NCBI GenBank assembly: GCA_020056225.1
Contig: JAGVIE010000031.1
Coordinates: 1-64,000 of the forward strand
From: Bacteroidota bacterium
GTDB taxonomy: Bacteria; Bacteroidota; Ignavibacteria; UBA10030; SZUA-254
Length of the DNA: 64,000 nucleotides
Reading direction: 5' to 3'
Below are positions 43,672 through 52,909 of this stretch, piece after piece. Position 1 is the first letter of the stretch. Every line of letters begins with the position of its first letter. Under the pieces are notes generated by a model, which saw only the letters and a list, made by a program, of their open reading frames with translations, did no database searches and was not told the origin of the DNA. The position numbers and the translations under genes are program-made.

Positions 43672-45039
43672 ATGCTTTGTAAAACAATTCTAATCGTAGA
43701 TGATGAAAACCTGATAAGGTGGTCATTAAAACAAGAATTAGCCAAGATTGGTTTTACTATCTTCGAAGCAGAAAACATTAAGCAGGCATATTCCCTATTT
43801 CAGGAAAAAGACCCAGACGTTATAATTCTCGATCAGGTTCTTCCCGATGGAACCGGAATCGACCTGCTGACAGAAATTAAACTACAGAACAGTTTCACTC
43901 CGATCATTATGCTGACGGCGGTTGATCGTTCCCAAACAGCGGTACAGGCAATGAAATTAGGAGCGTTCGATTATGTAACAAAACCTGTAAACATGGAGGA
44001 ACTAATTGTTGTTCTTGAGAAGGCATGTGAATCCACTCACCTAAAACGACAAGTTGCACATTTCATCAAAAGCCAACAAAAGACATGCGGCTTCTACGGT
44101 CTTCTTGGATCGTCACCACCTATGAAACAAGTTTGCGAACAAATCAGCAAGATTGCCCAGAGCAGTGGAACAACGGTGCTTCTCACCGGAGAAAGCGGTA
44201 CGGGGAAAGAATTGGCGGCGAAAGCAATTCATCTCCGTAGTGAGCGTCGGGAGAAACCTTTAATACTGGTTAATTTTTCAGCTCTTACTGAGACACTTGT
44301 TGAAAGCGAGCTATTCGGTCATGAGCGTGGTGCATTTACAGATGCCCGCATACAAAAAAAGGGAATATTTGAAATCTCTGACGGCGGAACAATCCTCCTC
44401 GATGAAATCGGAGATATATCTCAGAAGATTCAGGTAAAGCTACTGAGGGTATTGGAGCAAAAAACATTTCAGCGTGTCGGCGGCACTTCAGATATTTCTG
44501 TCGATGTAAGAATTATCGCCGCAACAAATCAACCGCTGGAGCGGTTAGTAAGAGAGGGGAAATTCCGTTCTGATCTTTACTACAGGTTGAACGTGGCAAC
44601 TATCCTGCTTCCACCCCTTCGGGAACGCGGAGAGGATATATTATTATTGGCAGATTATTTCCTTAATGAATTTAATATCTCTTTTCATAAAAATTTTAAG
44701 GGCTTATCGGAAGATACAAAAAAGATGTTTCTCAATTATGAGTGGCCCGGTAACGTGCGGGAGCTGCGCAACGTCGTTGAGCGAGCTGTATTGATGGACG
44801 ATGGCGAATATATCTTCTCCCATCACGTTGAACTTGGGCATATACACTCATTGCGCCGTGAAAAGTCGGAGTTAGCCTTCGATCTCGATTCGGGCGGGCA
44901 CTCACTTGACTCAATTGAGAAGCAAATCCTAATTAAAGCGCTGGAAAAAACAAACCAGAACCAATCTCAAGCCGCAAAGATCCTAAAGATCAGCCGAGAC
45001 ACTCTGCGTTATAGAATGAAAAAGCATCATCTCCTCTAA
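43672..45039 (+). CDS. Sigma54-dependent response regulator, partner of the heme-sensor kinase
   Basis: An NtrC-type activator of 455 residues: receiver with Asp 54 ('IILDQVLPDG'), AAA+ domain with Walker A GESGTGKE, sigma54-contact loop GAFTDA (a known variant of GAFTGA), Walker B 'TILLDEIGD', and a C-terminal Fis-type helix-turn-helix ('AAKILKISRDTLRYRMKK'). It is encoded 6 bases after the heme-sensor kinase, so the two are a cognate pair. Strong sigma54-type promoters upstream of the 8-heme cytochrome gene and the T9SS cytochrome gene are its likeliest targets. Confidence 0.93.
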   Translation: MLCKTILIVDDENLIRWSLKQELAKIGFTIFEAENIKQAYSLFQEKDPDVIILDQVLPDGTGIDLLTEIKLQNSFTPIIMLTAVDRSQTAVQAMKLGAFDYVTKPVNMEELIVVLEKACESTHLKRQVAHFIKSQQKTCGFYGLLGSSPPMKQVCEQISKIAQSSGTTVLLTGESGTGKELAAKAIHLRSERREKPLILVNFSALTETLVESELFGHERGAFTDARIQKKGIFEISDGGTILLDEIGDISQKIQVKLLRVLEQKTFQRVGGTSDISVDVRIIAATNQPLERLVREGKFRSDLYYRLNVATILLPPLRERGEDILLLADYFLNEFNISFHKNFKGLSEDTKKMFLNYEWPGNVRELRNVVERAVLMDDGEYIFSHHVELGHIHSLRREKSELAFDLDSGGHSLDSIEKQILIKALEKTNQNQSQAAKILKISRDTLRYRMKKHHLL

Positions 45040-45251
45040 TTGTATAAGTCTGCTTATCGACCGGCGGTGAGTCTAATCCCTCATACAATGTCAAGATATT
45101 ACGCACCACCGCAGGGATATTCCACCGTATAATTGTGATTATTGAGATTTTCACAAGAAAACTATTCTCATTTAACTTGGCACACGCTTTGTCTTATTGT
45201 TTACATTCAGATCCAATTCGGGAACAACTTTACAATAAGTTTGAGACAAAG

Positions 45252-45638
45252 ATGAAAAAATCCAGTGCTAAAATATTGATTGTTGAAGATGAAGCGCTTA
45301 TCGGCTGGTCGCTCGCAAATGCTCTTAAGAAAGCCGGGTTCACTGTGGTAATTGCCGAGACCGGCGAGAAGGCTTTAGAAAAATTGAGTTCATCGGGATA
45401 CGATCTCGTAATTACAGATTTAAATCTTCCTCATATAGACGGATTCGAGGTTGCTTCATTTGTTAAAAAGTTTTCGTCTGATATACCGGTGTTGATGATG
45501 ACAACAAAAGATAAGAATTTTATGAATGACCCTGCGCATCTGACTAATGTCGATAACGTAATTGAAAAGCCGTTTAACCTAAAAGAGATTATTACGCTTG
45601 TGACTGAATATACTCATCGTAAAGCCGCCTGCAATTAA
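45252..45638 (+). CDS. Stand-alone receiver domain protein
   Basis: A 128-residue CheY-like receiver: acidic pocket 'VEDE', phospho-acceptor Asp 56 in 'VITDLNLPH', a Thr-Thr at 'LMMTTK' and the conserved Lys in 'VIEKPF'. It has no output domain. An open frame extends upstream to 45135, but the receiver begins at the Met at 45252. Placed after the kinase/regulator pair, it may act as a phosphate sink or cross-connector. A 7 bp hairpin GATAATG 45677-45683 / CATTATC 45695-45701 lies after its stop. Confidence 0.88.
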   Translation: MKKSSAKILIVEDEALIGWSLANALKKAGFTVVIAETGEKALEKLSSSGYDLVITDLNLPHIDGFEVASFVKKFSSDIPVLMMTTKDKNFMNDPAHLTNVDNVIEKPFNLKEIITLVTEYTHRKAACN

Positions 45639-45729
45639 TTCTGCTCTCTTCGTTTATATCTTTCTGCGTTTTATTGGATAATGCCCATTTTACCCATTAT
45701 CAAGGTTGAGCAAGCTTAATCATTTTCGG

Positions 45730-45745
45730 TGTGTTATCTGACCCA
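45730..45745 (+). promoter_or_regulatory. Candidate activator-binding site, copy 2 (upstream of sigma54 promoter)
   Basis: TGTGTTATCTGACCCA. It lies 57 bases upstream of the -24 element at 45803, the distance range at which sigma54 activators usually bind. It matches the copies at 42089 and 63078. Confidence 0.45.
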
Positions 45746-45802
45746 CTCGGCTCTAATGATGTCAAACAATCTCTATTAATTAGTCAGTCTTGCTGAATTT
45801 TT

Positions 45803-45819
45803 TTGGCACCATTCATGCA
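45803..45819 (+). promoter_or_regulatory. Sigma54 (-24/-12) promoter of the 8-heme cytochrome operon
   Basis: TTGGCACCATTCATGCA contains the invariant GG and GC doublets with the required 10-base spacing, and TGGCAC is a full match to the -24 box; the -12 box is ATGC instead of TTGC. Transcription would start near 45830, just before the ATG at 45849. The sigma54 activator gene ends 0.8 kb upstream. Confidence 0.75.
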
Positions 45820-45848
45820 AAACAGATACTAGTACCCCAACAAAATCA

Positions 45849-47072
45849 ATGACCAAAAAATCCTTTAAACTTATAGCATTGTGTATCACCTTTTGTGTTA
45901 TTTTCCTGGGTGATGCCCCCAAAAATGATCTGACGTTGATTCTTCCGACGCCAGGTGATACTGTTTCATATGATCAGGGAAAAACTATTTTAGTTTCGGT
46001 TTTAAAAGATGCGGGGGATCGCTTGTTAATTTCAACACAATGGGAAGTTGATAAGCTTGTAGATGTTAATACTAAAGCAACGAAAGATAATTTTGCTAAA
46101 GAATTTTATAAAATTTTCGAACCTCGTACATCTATCGAGCTTCTATCTTATTCATTTAAGTTTTACTCCGGGATGTCAAAACCCGATTCAATTATTTTCA
46201 GTTACTCAGACACTATGACATTACGTTCGTTCTGGCAGACTGCGAGATTTGCGGAGTTTTTGAAAGAAGTTCAATCGATAAATGCTTCTTCAATTTTTAT
46301 TAAGATACGTGGATGGAAGGACAGCATTTACACTACCACACATGAGGACCCGACAAGTGAAGGCAGAGCGCTCTATAAAATTCCCGTTCAACTGATACCC
46401 GACATGAATCGTATTTATTTTTCCATTCCCGGACAATCACAAAATGCGGGTGAATATTCAACACGGTTTATTGTTGATTCAAACCCAATCGATTCTAGTC
46501 CTGAACGATTTCATAATTCAAAACTTGAGCATAGTTGTACGCCGTGTCATGAGGGTCTTCCCAGCAGCAATCCTACGCAAGAAACAAATACTGATTGCGG
46601 CGTTTGCCACAAAGCTTTGATTGGCGGAAAGCTTGTCCACGGTCCCGCGGCTGATTCAAAAGAATGCGGTACTTGTCACTCTTGGTCATCCGAGAAAAAT
46701 GCTATGATAGTCACCAAGGGCGTTCCCGATGTATGTTACGATTGTCATGACGAAAAGAAAAAAGAGATTGAAGATTCAAAAGTGCCTCACCCTGTCGCAA
46801 ATGATTGTGTCTCGTGCCATTCACCGCATGGCTCAAATCAACCGGCTATTCTGAAGAAGGATGTTTATCGTCTGTGCCTTAATTGCCACGATAATTACAA
46901 ATCAAATCATCCGGTTGATAAACACCCTCTGCGGAGCGCAAAACTGAGCGACACAAATAACGAAGAGATTTCATGTGTAAGCTGTCATAAACCCCACGGC
47001 TCTGAAAACGCCGCGCTTCTTAAAGCCGGCGGAGGGTCGATGGCGATTTGTATGCAATGTCATCAAAAGTAA
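45849..47072 (+). CDS. Octaheme cytochrome c with novel N-terminal domain
   Basis: A 407-residue exported protein. The signal peptide is MTKKSFKLIALCITFCVIF-like. Residues about 25-215 form a heme-free domain I do not recognise, with beta-rich segments. The C-terminal half has eight CXXCH motifs: CTPCH, CGVCH, CGTCH, CYDCH, CVSCH, CLNCH, CVSCH and CMQCH, in the paired arrangement ('CHSPHGSNQPA', 'CHKPHGSENAA') of doubled-CXXCH proteins. It is first in the conduit operon behind a sigma54 promoter, and its 3' end overlaps the barrel gene by 16 bases, suggesting that the two proteins form a porin-cytochrome pair. Confidence 0.9.
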   Translation: MTKKSFKLIALCITFCVIFLGDAPKNDLTLILPTPGDTVSYDQGKTILVSVLKDAGDRLLISTQWEVDKLVDVNTKATKDNFAKEFYKIFEPRTSIELLSYSFKFYSGMSKPDSIIFSYSDTMTLRSFWQTARFAEFLKEVQSINASSIFIKIRGWKDSIYTTTHEDPTSEGRALYKIPVQLIPDMNRIYFSIPGQSQNAGEYSTRFIVDSNPIDSSPERFHNSKLEHSCTPCHEGLPSSNPTQETNTDCGVCHKALIGGKLVHGPAADSKECGTCHSWSSEKNAMIVTKGVPDVCYDCHDEKKKEIEDSKVPHPVANDCVSCHSPHGSNQPAILKKDVYRLCLNCHDNYKSNHPVDKHPLRSAKLSDTNNEEISCVSCHKPHGSENAALLKAGGGSMAICMQCHQK

Positions 47073-47995
47073 AAACATATTATCTGATAGTCCTTATTGT
47101 TTGTGCGACATATTCTACAGCCGCACAGCATTTTAACGGCCAGGGCATAATGAGCGGGACCGGCGTTGTTTTTGTTCCAACAACAGGCATTGCTCCCGTA
47201 GCACAATTTAGAGTTCAGTTGGGACGTGTCGAGTATCTCAGAAAAAATTTACGCGGATTAAATATTTTTGAACTCAACGGCGGGTTGTCTACAAATCTTG
47301 AAGGATATATTAAACTGTACAGTGAACAAACCGGCACTATCGTGTCGGCAACGTCATTCGGTATCGGAGGAAAATTTCAGATGCCGTTCAGACTTCCGCT
47401 CGTAGAACATCTGGCATTGTGGACAGAATCAATATCAAGCCAAAAGATCGATAGTACCGCAACATTTTCGCAAAACATTCTGCGCGGCGGGATCTCTGCC
47501 GGATTCAGGATTGGAAATTTTCAACCTACACTTTTTGCAGGCATTGCAAACGTGAAAAATAATTTTAGACCGATCGGCGGCTTCGGGATTCTTCTGCCGC
47601 TCAATTCGTCTGTAATGATAGGCGGAGAGTTATTTTACAATTATTTTTATCGCGACGATATCCATGAATCAATCACAGGCATCGTACGCCTATTGCCGAA
47701 TATAAGTTTACAGGTAAGCTCGGGCTATACATCATCCGCAAAACTCAAAAGCTGGATAATTACAGCAGGAATATCTGTGTCGACTGCTGATCTCGACTTC
47801 ACGCCAAAAGCTCCACTGCCCCAGCAAATGATTGTTCCATCAATAGAAGAGATGGAAAAGCTCTCCTCACAGGAAAAAGGAATCGGTCAGATAATAATAG
47901 ATCCGGCGAACGCTGGAATAGAGAAAAAAGATGAGAAGAATCAAGATCCGAAGGATGACAAGAAAGACGATAAACAAAATGAACCAAAGAAATAG
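47057..47995 (+). CDS. Outer-membrane beta-barrel protein (conduit partner)
   Basis: About 312 residues. The signal peptide ends near 'YSTAAQ', and residues 25-250 show alternating hydrophobic/polar strands with Gly and aromatic girdles ('FRIGNFQPTLFAGIANV', 'GGELFYNYFY'), the look of a 10-14-stranded outer-membrane barrel. The C-terminal 60 residues are a charged Lys/Asp tail (KKDEKNQDPKDDKKDD), probably periplasmic or exposed. I prefer the ATG at 47057 over a TTG at 47048; it lies inside the end of the 8-heme gene, so translation is coupled. No homologue could be named. It may be the sheath for the octaheme cytochrome. Confidence 0.7.
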   Translation: MSSKVKTYYLIVLIVCATYSTAAQHFNGQGIMSGTGVVFVPTTGIAPVAQFRVQLGRVEYLRKNLRGLNIFELNGGLSTNLEGYIKLYSEQTGTIVSATSFGIGGKFQMPFRLPLVEHLALWTESISSQKIDSTATFSQNILRGGISAGFRIGNFQPTLFAGIANVKNNFRPIGGFGILLPLNSSVMIGGELFYNYFYRDDIHESITGIVRLLPNISLQVSSGYTSSAKLKSWIITAGISVSTADLDFTPKAPLPQQMIVPSIEEMEKLSSQEKGIGQIIIDPANAGIEKKDEKNQDPKDDKKDDKQNEPKK

Positions 47996-48001
47996 ATACT
48001 T

Positions 48002-49021
48002 ATGAAAATGATATATCAGATACCGATAATTCTAGGAACGATATTAACTATGCTGTTCTTATTCGGATGCGGGTCGTCAAAAAACGCCCAGGCAGTAGAA
48101 GTTGTTTGGCCCAGTCCGCCGGATGAACCGCGAGTCAAGTACGTGCAAACATATCAAAGTGAAGACGATTTCAGTTCGAAATTGGGAGCTTTGACAAGAG
48201 CGCTTGCCGGAAAATCGTCAAACATACGTTTTGATAGGCCATTCGATGTTTGCGCTGATGATAGCGGCAGAATATATGTTTCAGATGTTTCGCTTGGCAT
48301 CATCATGATCGATCAAAGCGAAAAACAGATGGTGCCTTTAGGCGCCGAGGTTCCGGCGCCGTTAGGAAATACATTGGGAATTACCTGCGGCAACGGAAAG
48401 GTTTTTGTGGGTGTAGGTGAAATTGGCCAGGTTGTGGTATTGACTCCCGATGGAAAATACTTAGGCATCATCGGCAAACCCGGCGCTTTCCCAAACCCGG
48501 TCGATGTGGTTTATGATCACTTCGCCAAGAGGGTTATCGTAGTAGATAATAAATTGCACCAGGTGTTTGTCTATTCGGAAAATGGTGATTCACTTCTTAC
48601 TATCGGCAAACGAGGCGGAGAAGACGGTGAATTTAATTTTCCCCAGAGCGCGGCGGTCGATTCATCGGGGAATATATATGTAGTAGATGCATTCAATTTC
48701 CGCATTGAGGTTTTTAGTTCGGAAGGAAAATTTGAAAGAAAGTTCGGGCAACAAGGAAATATTTACGGAACATTTGCGCGCCCCAAGGGAATTGCCATTG
48801 ATTCGTACCAGAACATTTATATTATCGATGCCATCCATCAGAATTTTCAGATTTTCAACAATAAGTTTGAATTCCTCATGTTCATCGGTCGATTTTCGAA
48901 TAACGACAATTGGGGCTTTCAAAATCCGGTTGGCTTGTACGTCGATCAAAAAAATATGATTTATGTTGCCGATCAACTCAATCAACGGATTCAGGTGTTG
49001 CAATTGATTAAAGGAGATTAA
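48002..49021 (+). CDS. NHL-repeat beta-propeller lipoprotein 1
   Basis: A 339-residue lipoprotein with lipobox LFGC (Cys about 23) and a 6-bladed NHL propeller made of repeats 'FNFPQSAAVDSSGNIYVVDAFNFRIEVF' type (in parts) with 'KFGQQGN' linkers. After the Cys it has the shared signature 'VVWPSPPDEPRVKYV'; two other propellers at 51847 and 53652 carry the same signature. NHL propellers accompany outer-membrane cytochrome gene clusters in Geobacter, where their role is also unsettled; docking or scaffolding is plausible. It follows the barrel gene by 6 bases. Confidence 0.88.
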   Translation: MKMIYQIPIILGTILTMLFLFGCGSSKNAQAVEVVWPSPPDEPRVKYVQTYQSEDDFSSKLGALTRALAGKSSNIRFDRPFDVCADDSGRIYVSDVSLGIIMIDQSEKQMVPLGAEVPAPLGNTLGITCGNGKVFVGVGEIGQVVVLTPDGKYLGIIGKPGAFPNPVDVVYDHFAKRVIVVDNKLHQVFVYSENGDSLLTIGKRGGEDGEFNFPQSAAVDSSGNIYVVDAFNFRIEVFSSEGKFERKFGQQGNIYGTFARPKGIAIDSYQNIYIIDAIHQNFQIFNNKFEFLMFIGRFSNNDNWGFQNPVGLYVDQKNMIYVADQLNQRIQVLQLIKGD

Positions 49022-49112
49022 TTCCACTTCCTCATGTTGCCTCACGAGGATAAGGATTTTATTAAACCAGAGGCATACCTAATTCACAAAAATAACAATA
49101 AGGAGTTACAAT

Positions 49113-49817
49113 ATGAAACAGCTATTTTTCGTGGCAATCTTACTGCTGGTGATCGGTTCGTTCGCAGCAGCACAGACCCTGCCAGCAATGGCAAATGGCA
49201 AGCATGATTTCCGATATTCAAAGACACTTGGCTTTGGAATCAAAGGCGCATCAGAAGCGCTTTGCGGATATTGCCATACACCACACGTACCGGCAACCGG
49301 TGTTCCCACACCGCTCTGGTCACGTTCAATCACAAAGACCACAAACTATGGTCACTATACAAGCACTACAATGGATGCAACTACAGCTGATGTAGTTGGA
49401 ACCCAGGACAATGTCAGCGCAATGTGTATGAGTTGCCATGATGGAAGTGCTTTATTCACTTCTTCCGCATATGTAAAACGTCCATACGGCGGCACCAACA
49501 GTTGGACTGGTATCCAGGACAGTACGGTTAGAGATGGTTCGAACCTTTATAATGGCGTAAAGTATAATGGTTTGTCACACACTCATCCGGTAAATTTTGT
49601 ATATGCCGACGCAGCTGGCGATGCGGGCATTCATGCCACACCACTCGCGCTTGATACCTACGATGCTCCACGGTTATTCGATGGTAGAATGCAATGCGCA
49701 AGCTGTCACGAGCCGCACGAAGCAACTGATATGAGCGGTGCTTCACCAAGTTCACACAAATTTATCCAGATTACAACGGATAATAGTACACTGTGCATTT
49801 CATGTCATAACAAGTAA
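49113..49817 (+). CDS. Tetraheme cytochrome c, conduit type A
   Basis: A 234-residue exported cytochrome (signal MKQLFFVAIL...AAAQ) with CGYCH, CMSCH, CASCH and CISCH. The mature protein begins with 'GKHDFRYSKTLGFG' and has 'CHTPH' at the first heme and 'SHTHPVNFVY' and 'CHEPHEATD' later, the same layout as the cytochromes at 52910 and the N-terminal part of 54641, so the three are related. Ribosome-binding AAGGAG is 7 bases before the ATG. A stable hairpin follows, then the large barrel gene, suggesting it is the plug cytochrome of that barrel. Confidence 0.9.
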   Translation: MKQLFFVAILLLVIGSFAAAQTLPAMANGKHDFRYSKTLGFGIKGASEALCGYCHTPHVPATGVPTPLWSRSITKTTNYGHYTSTTMDATTADVVGTQDNVSAMCMSCHDGSALFTSSAYVKRPYGGTNSWTGIQDSTVRDGSNLYNGVKYNGLSHTHPVNFVYADAAGDAGIHATPLALDTYDAPRLFDGRMQCASCHEPHEATDMSGASPSSHKFIQITTDNSTLCISCHNK

Positions 49818-49831
49818 TATAAATGTTTACA

Positions 49832-49862
49832 AATGCGGTGCACTTTGATTGTGCACCGCATT
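49832..49862 (+). terminator. Strong intercistronic hairpin
   Basis: A perfect 12 bp stem, AATGCGGTGCAC (49832-49843) and GTGCACCGCATT (49851-49862), with a 7-base loop, directly after the tetraheme gene and 22 bases before the barrel start. The U-tract is missing, so it is more likely an mRNA-stabilising or attenuating element that raises the cytochrome:barrel ratio than a full terminator. Confidence 0.65.
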
Positions 49863-49883
49863 AAATAAAATTGGCAAGGGGAA

Positions 49884-51557
49884 TTGAAGCGAGTAATAAA
49901 CATATCGTTTTTACTGCTCATAATGGGTGTTCCATTATGGAGTCAGATTTCATCTATCAATGGAGAAATCCGTTATCAACATCAGTTTCAGGATTCAAGG
50001 ACCGCAGCGTCTTACTCCAAGCTTCTTCGAAAAAATCCCCAACTAACGCTTGGAACGACCGGTTTTCTTTACGCTCCATCTATACTATCGTTTAATCTTC
50101 AGTCCACGCTTAACCTCTATTATAATACAGTTACCGCCGGCGGTTTTTCTACATCATATAAACAATCGCTGTTTAATTATTATAATTTAGGAATCGACGC
50201 GCTTCAAAATTCAAAGGTCCGTGTTTCTTTCAATGCCCGTGATTTAGCGGTTGAATCATCATCCGGCAAGCGATTAGCATCCGAGGGTTTATCAAATCTC
50301 AGGCAGCAGGAACAACGGCTTACGCTTTCAATGTCGAATATTAAGTTTTTACCGACAACCATATTATATTTCTCCCGGACCCATAATTATTCCGATCTTG
50401 CAACACAGAATATTAATCAGCGTCAAAACGAGTTCTCGATCAACCTATCTCAGGCTACGCAGGATGGAATTTATAACATGACCGGAATGATAAATGAGAA
50501 CGTAGACAATATTTCAGGCAGACGGTTCAGTTATTCGCGGTTTCAGTTCAACGGCAGTAAAGAGTTTTCTCCCCTGCACCGCGTCGATATTAATACCGAA
50601 TATTCAAACTACTCATCCGTCTCCTATCTGAGCGGGAACGGTATCTACAACGGATCGGCTGGTGAAAAATTTCGTCTAAGCACTACGCTTCAGGGAAGGA
50701 ATACATTGTCTTCTATGATGTCGTCTACGATCATTGGAGCCGGGCAGGTTGTACAATACCGCCAAAATGAAAATTTCCAATACTCGTGTAATTTTCAAAA
50801 TCAATACGGCAACGACATGTTTTTATCCGATTCGATCAGCAATAAGACGTTCACGAACATTTGGAATACATCGGCATCTGTCCAGCACACAAGACCGATC
50901 GGTAAATTCACTATAACCAACGACCTAAACTTCGGATATGGTCAACAGCGGTCAAACGTAGAACAGAATTCGGCTACAATAGGAATAAATAATTCATTAC
51001 AAACGGCGATCTCAACTTTTCAACTTATCGGAAATCAAGGAATCACGTTTACCAGAGTTTCCCGATATACACCGCGGGACGAAATAAATAATTTTGTCAA
51101 TGCCAATATTACCGGCATGTTACCGTACGGCATCACTACCCAGACAGGCATCGATTTCCGTAACGAGCGCCGCTTCCGAACGCTCGAATACCGGTACAGC
51201 CGCCAAACATTAACATTCAACGAGCTGATGAGCGCTTCTTTCTATTATCATATTCCCTTCACGATCTTGCTCGGAACTACTTTTAATTGGATGTGGAACG
51301 ATATCAACGGCTATTCTTACGGTGTAAATGGAATGTTCAGCAGTAATCATTTATTTTTGGACGGACTTGCAATGAGTTACCGTTTCAACCGGATGTACGA
51401 TATTTATTATCAAAGACCGAACTTTGAGCACACTGTCGAGCTGTCTTATCAATGGCGCTCATTATATTTTCAAGTGCGGCTCCAAGAATTCCGGTTTGTC
51501 GATGTCCGGCATGATTTGTGGTTTATCGTTACACGACCTATTAACATCGGATTATGA
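49884..51557 (+). CDS. Large outer-membrane beta-barrel (MtrB/PioB-like role)
   Basis: A 557-residue protein with signal peptide (MKRVINISFLLLIMGVPLWSQ) and many alternating strands of 9-12 residues separated by polar turns; it ends in an aromatic/hydrophobic strand and a short hydrophobic tail. No Cys-heme site is present. Length and strand number suggest about 22-26 strands, the size of barrels that house cytochromes in porin-cytochrome conduits, although I see no MtrB signature. The start codon is TTG at 49884, preceded by AAGGGGA, a strong ribosome-binding site; no upstream ATG is available. It is flanked by cytochrome and NHL genes. Confidence 0.8.
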   Translation: MKRVINISFLLLIMGVPLWSQISSINGEIRYQHQFQDSRTAASYSKLLRKNPQLTLGTTGFLYAPSILSFNLQSTLNLYYNTVTAGGFSTSYKQSLFNYYNLGIDALQNSKVRVSFNARDLAVESSSGKRLASEGLSNLRQQEQRLTLSMSNIKFLPTTILYFSRTHNYSDLATQNINQRQNEFSINLSQATQDGIYNMTGMINENVDNISGRRFSYSRFQFNGSKEFSPLHRVDINTEYSNYSSVSYLSGNGIYNGSAGEKFRLSTTLQGRNTLSSMMSSTIIGAGQVVQYRQNENFQYSCNFQNQYGNDMFLSDSISNKTFTNIWNTSASVQHTRPIGKFTITNDLNFGYGQQRSNVEQNSATIGINNSLQTAISTFQLIGNQGITFTRVSRYTPRDEINNFVNANITGMLPYGITTQTGIDFRNERRFRTLEYRYSRQTLTFNELMSASFYYHIPFTILLGTTFNWMWNDINGYSYGVNGMFSSNHLFLDGLAMSYRFNRMYDIYYQRPNFEHTVELSYQWRSLYFQVRLQEFRFVDVRHDLWFIVTRPINIGL

Positions 51558-51681
51558 TAAGGAGACTGAACAAGGTGAGATATAGTCGTGAACTGGGTAT
51601 TTCTTATGAAATAACAAACAATGAAAAAAATAGTCGGATAGCAGATTCTTCCTCTCAGCAATCCCCCTTGCCAGAGGAAAC

Positions 51682-51728
51682 GGATTGGAGTTGTTCGCCC
51701 CATCTTGATGGGGCGGGCACTCCAGTCC
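51682..51728. repeat. Two-part hairpin in the barrel-NHL gap
   Basis: Within the 289-base gap 51558-51846, GCCCCATC-TT-GATGGGGC (51697-51714) forms an 8 bp hairpin, enclosed by GGATTGGAGT (51682-51691) and ACTCCAGTCC (51719-51728) pairing over 10 bases with one T-G pair. It may be a weak terminator, processing site or dispersed repeat. The 74-codon frame running across it is probably not a gene. Confidence 0.55.
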
Positions 51729-51846
51729 AATTTATTAATTTACTAAGAAAATGCGGATTGATTGAAATAAATCAATAGTGTGACGCAGGTAAACAACTAT
51801 TCAAATTAAAACAACTATTTTAAAAGCACAAAAAAAGAATATCAGG

Positions 51847-52860
51847 GTGATTAGATCGTTCGTCATAGTATCCTTAATAATTATATCTCTGTTTTTTTGT
51901 GGTTGCGGTACTACACAAGAAACTGTCCCGGATTATTTCTGGCCCTCTCCGCCCGAAAAACCACGAATCAAATTCGTGGGTCTCATTCACGGAAAAGATT
52001 ATTTTGAAAAGACAGGCGTAGATAAATTATTAAGCACTCTCGCCGGTGAAACCGCCGGCTCTGCCTTTGAGCGTCCCTACGCTGTAGCTGTCGATGCATT
52101 GGGAAGTATTTACGTTACCGATACCAGCCTGAAAAAAATTCTTATCTTCGATATAGAAAAAAAGAAATTCCGTAGTATTGGAGACCGGGGAACGGGAAAA
52201 CTTAATACTCCGATTGGAATTGCGGTAACACCATCACGAAAGATATTTGTTGCAGATTCAAAATTAAAACGCGTATTGGCTTTCGACCAGGACGGAACTC
52301 TTCTTTATGGAATTGGTGAAGAAAATGAATTCGCTTCACCTACCGGTATTGCTTTCGATTCAGTATCTCAAAAACTTTACGTTGTGGATACAAATAATCA
52401 TCTTGTGCGCGTTTACACCGAAGACGGCAAATTTCTTTTCTCTTTTGGAAAGCGCGGCGGCGGAGACGGTGAATTTAACTTTCCGACGAATATAGCTATT
52501 GCAGGAAACAGGGTTTATGTCGTAGATACAATTAATGGACGTGTTCAAATTTTCGGACTCGACGGCAAGTTCATAACTAAATTCGGAGAACTTGGAAATG
52601 CCGCCGGACATTTTTCTCGTCCCAAGGGAATCGCAATCGATTCATTTGGTCATATCTATGTAGTCGATGCGGCATTCGATAATTTCCAAATTTTCAATGA
52701 TAACGGTCAGCCCTTAATGTTTGTCGGTCAAGCCGGCAGTGGTATAGCGGGGTTCCAACTACCGGCAGGCATTTGCATCGATAAAAACAATTTTATATAT
52801 ATTGTCGATCAGCTTAATTCACGGGTTCAGGTATTTCAGTTCATCGACAATGAATTATAA
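51847..52860 (+). CDS. NHL-repeat beta-propeller lipoprotein 2
   Basis: A 337-residue paralogue of the propeller at 48002. The start is GTG. A short leader ends at 'SLFFCGC', giving a lipidated Cys at about 17 or 19, then the shared signature 'YFWPSPPEKPRIKFV' and six NHL blades ('FNFPTNIAIAGNRVYVVD', 'FSRPKGIAIDSFGHIYVVD', in parts). It precedes a tetraheme cytochrome gene by 49 bases, repeating the NHL-cytochrome order seen earlier. Confidence 0.88.
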   Translation: MIRSFVIVSLIIISLFFCGCGTTQETVPDYFWPSPPEKPRIKFVGLIHGKDYFEKTGVDKLLSTLAGETAGSAFERPYAVAVDALGSIYVTDTSLKKILIFDIEKKKFRSIGDRGTGKLNTPIGIAVTPSRKIFVADSKLKRVLAFDQDGTLLYGIGEENEFASPTGIAFDSVSQKLYVVDTNNHLVRVYTEDGKFLFSFGKRGGGDGEFNFPTNIAIAGNRVYVVDTINGRVQIFGLDGKFITKFGELGNAAGHFSRPKGIAIDSFGHIYVVDAAFDNFQIFNDNGQPLMFVGQAGSGIAGFQLPAGICIDKNNFIYIVDQLNSRVQVFQFIDNEL

Positions 52861-52909
52861 TAGTAAACGATCATCTGTACAATCTCAACACAATAAAAAG
52901 GAATAATAA

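Noticed and set aside
45135-45251. N-terminal extension of the stand-alone receiver
   Set aside because: The conserved receiver starts at 45252, and the extension has no family counterpart.
51554-51778. 74-codon frame starting in the stop of the large barrel gene
   Set aside because: It runs through the 51682-51728 hairpin, has no recognisable domain and a low-complexity composition. The ATGA overlap is probably chance.
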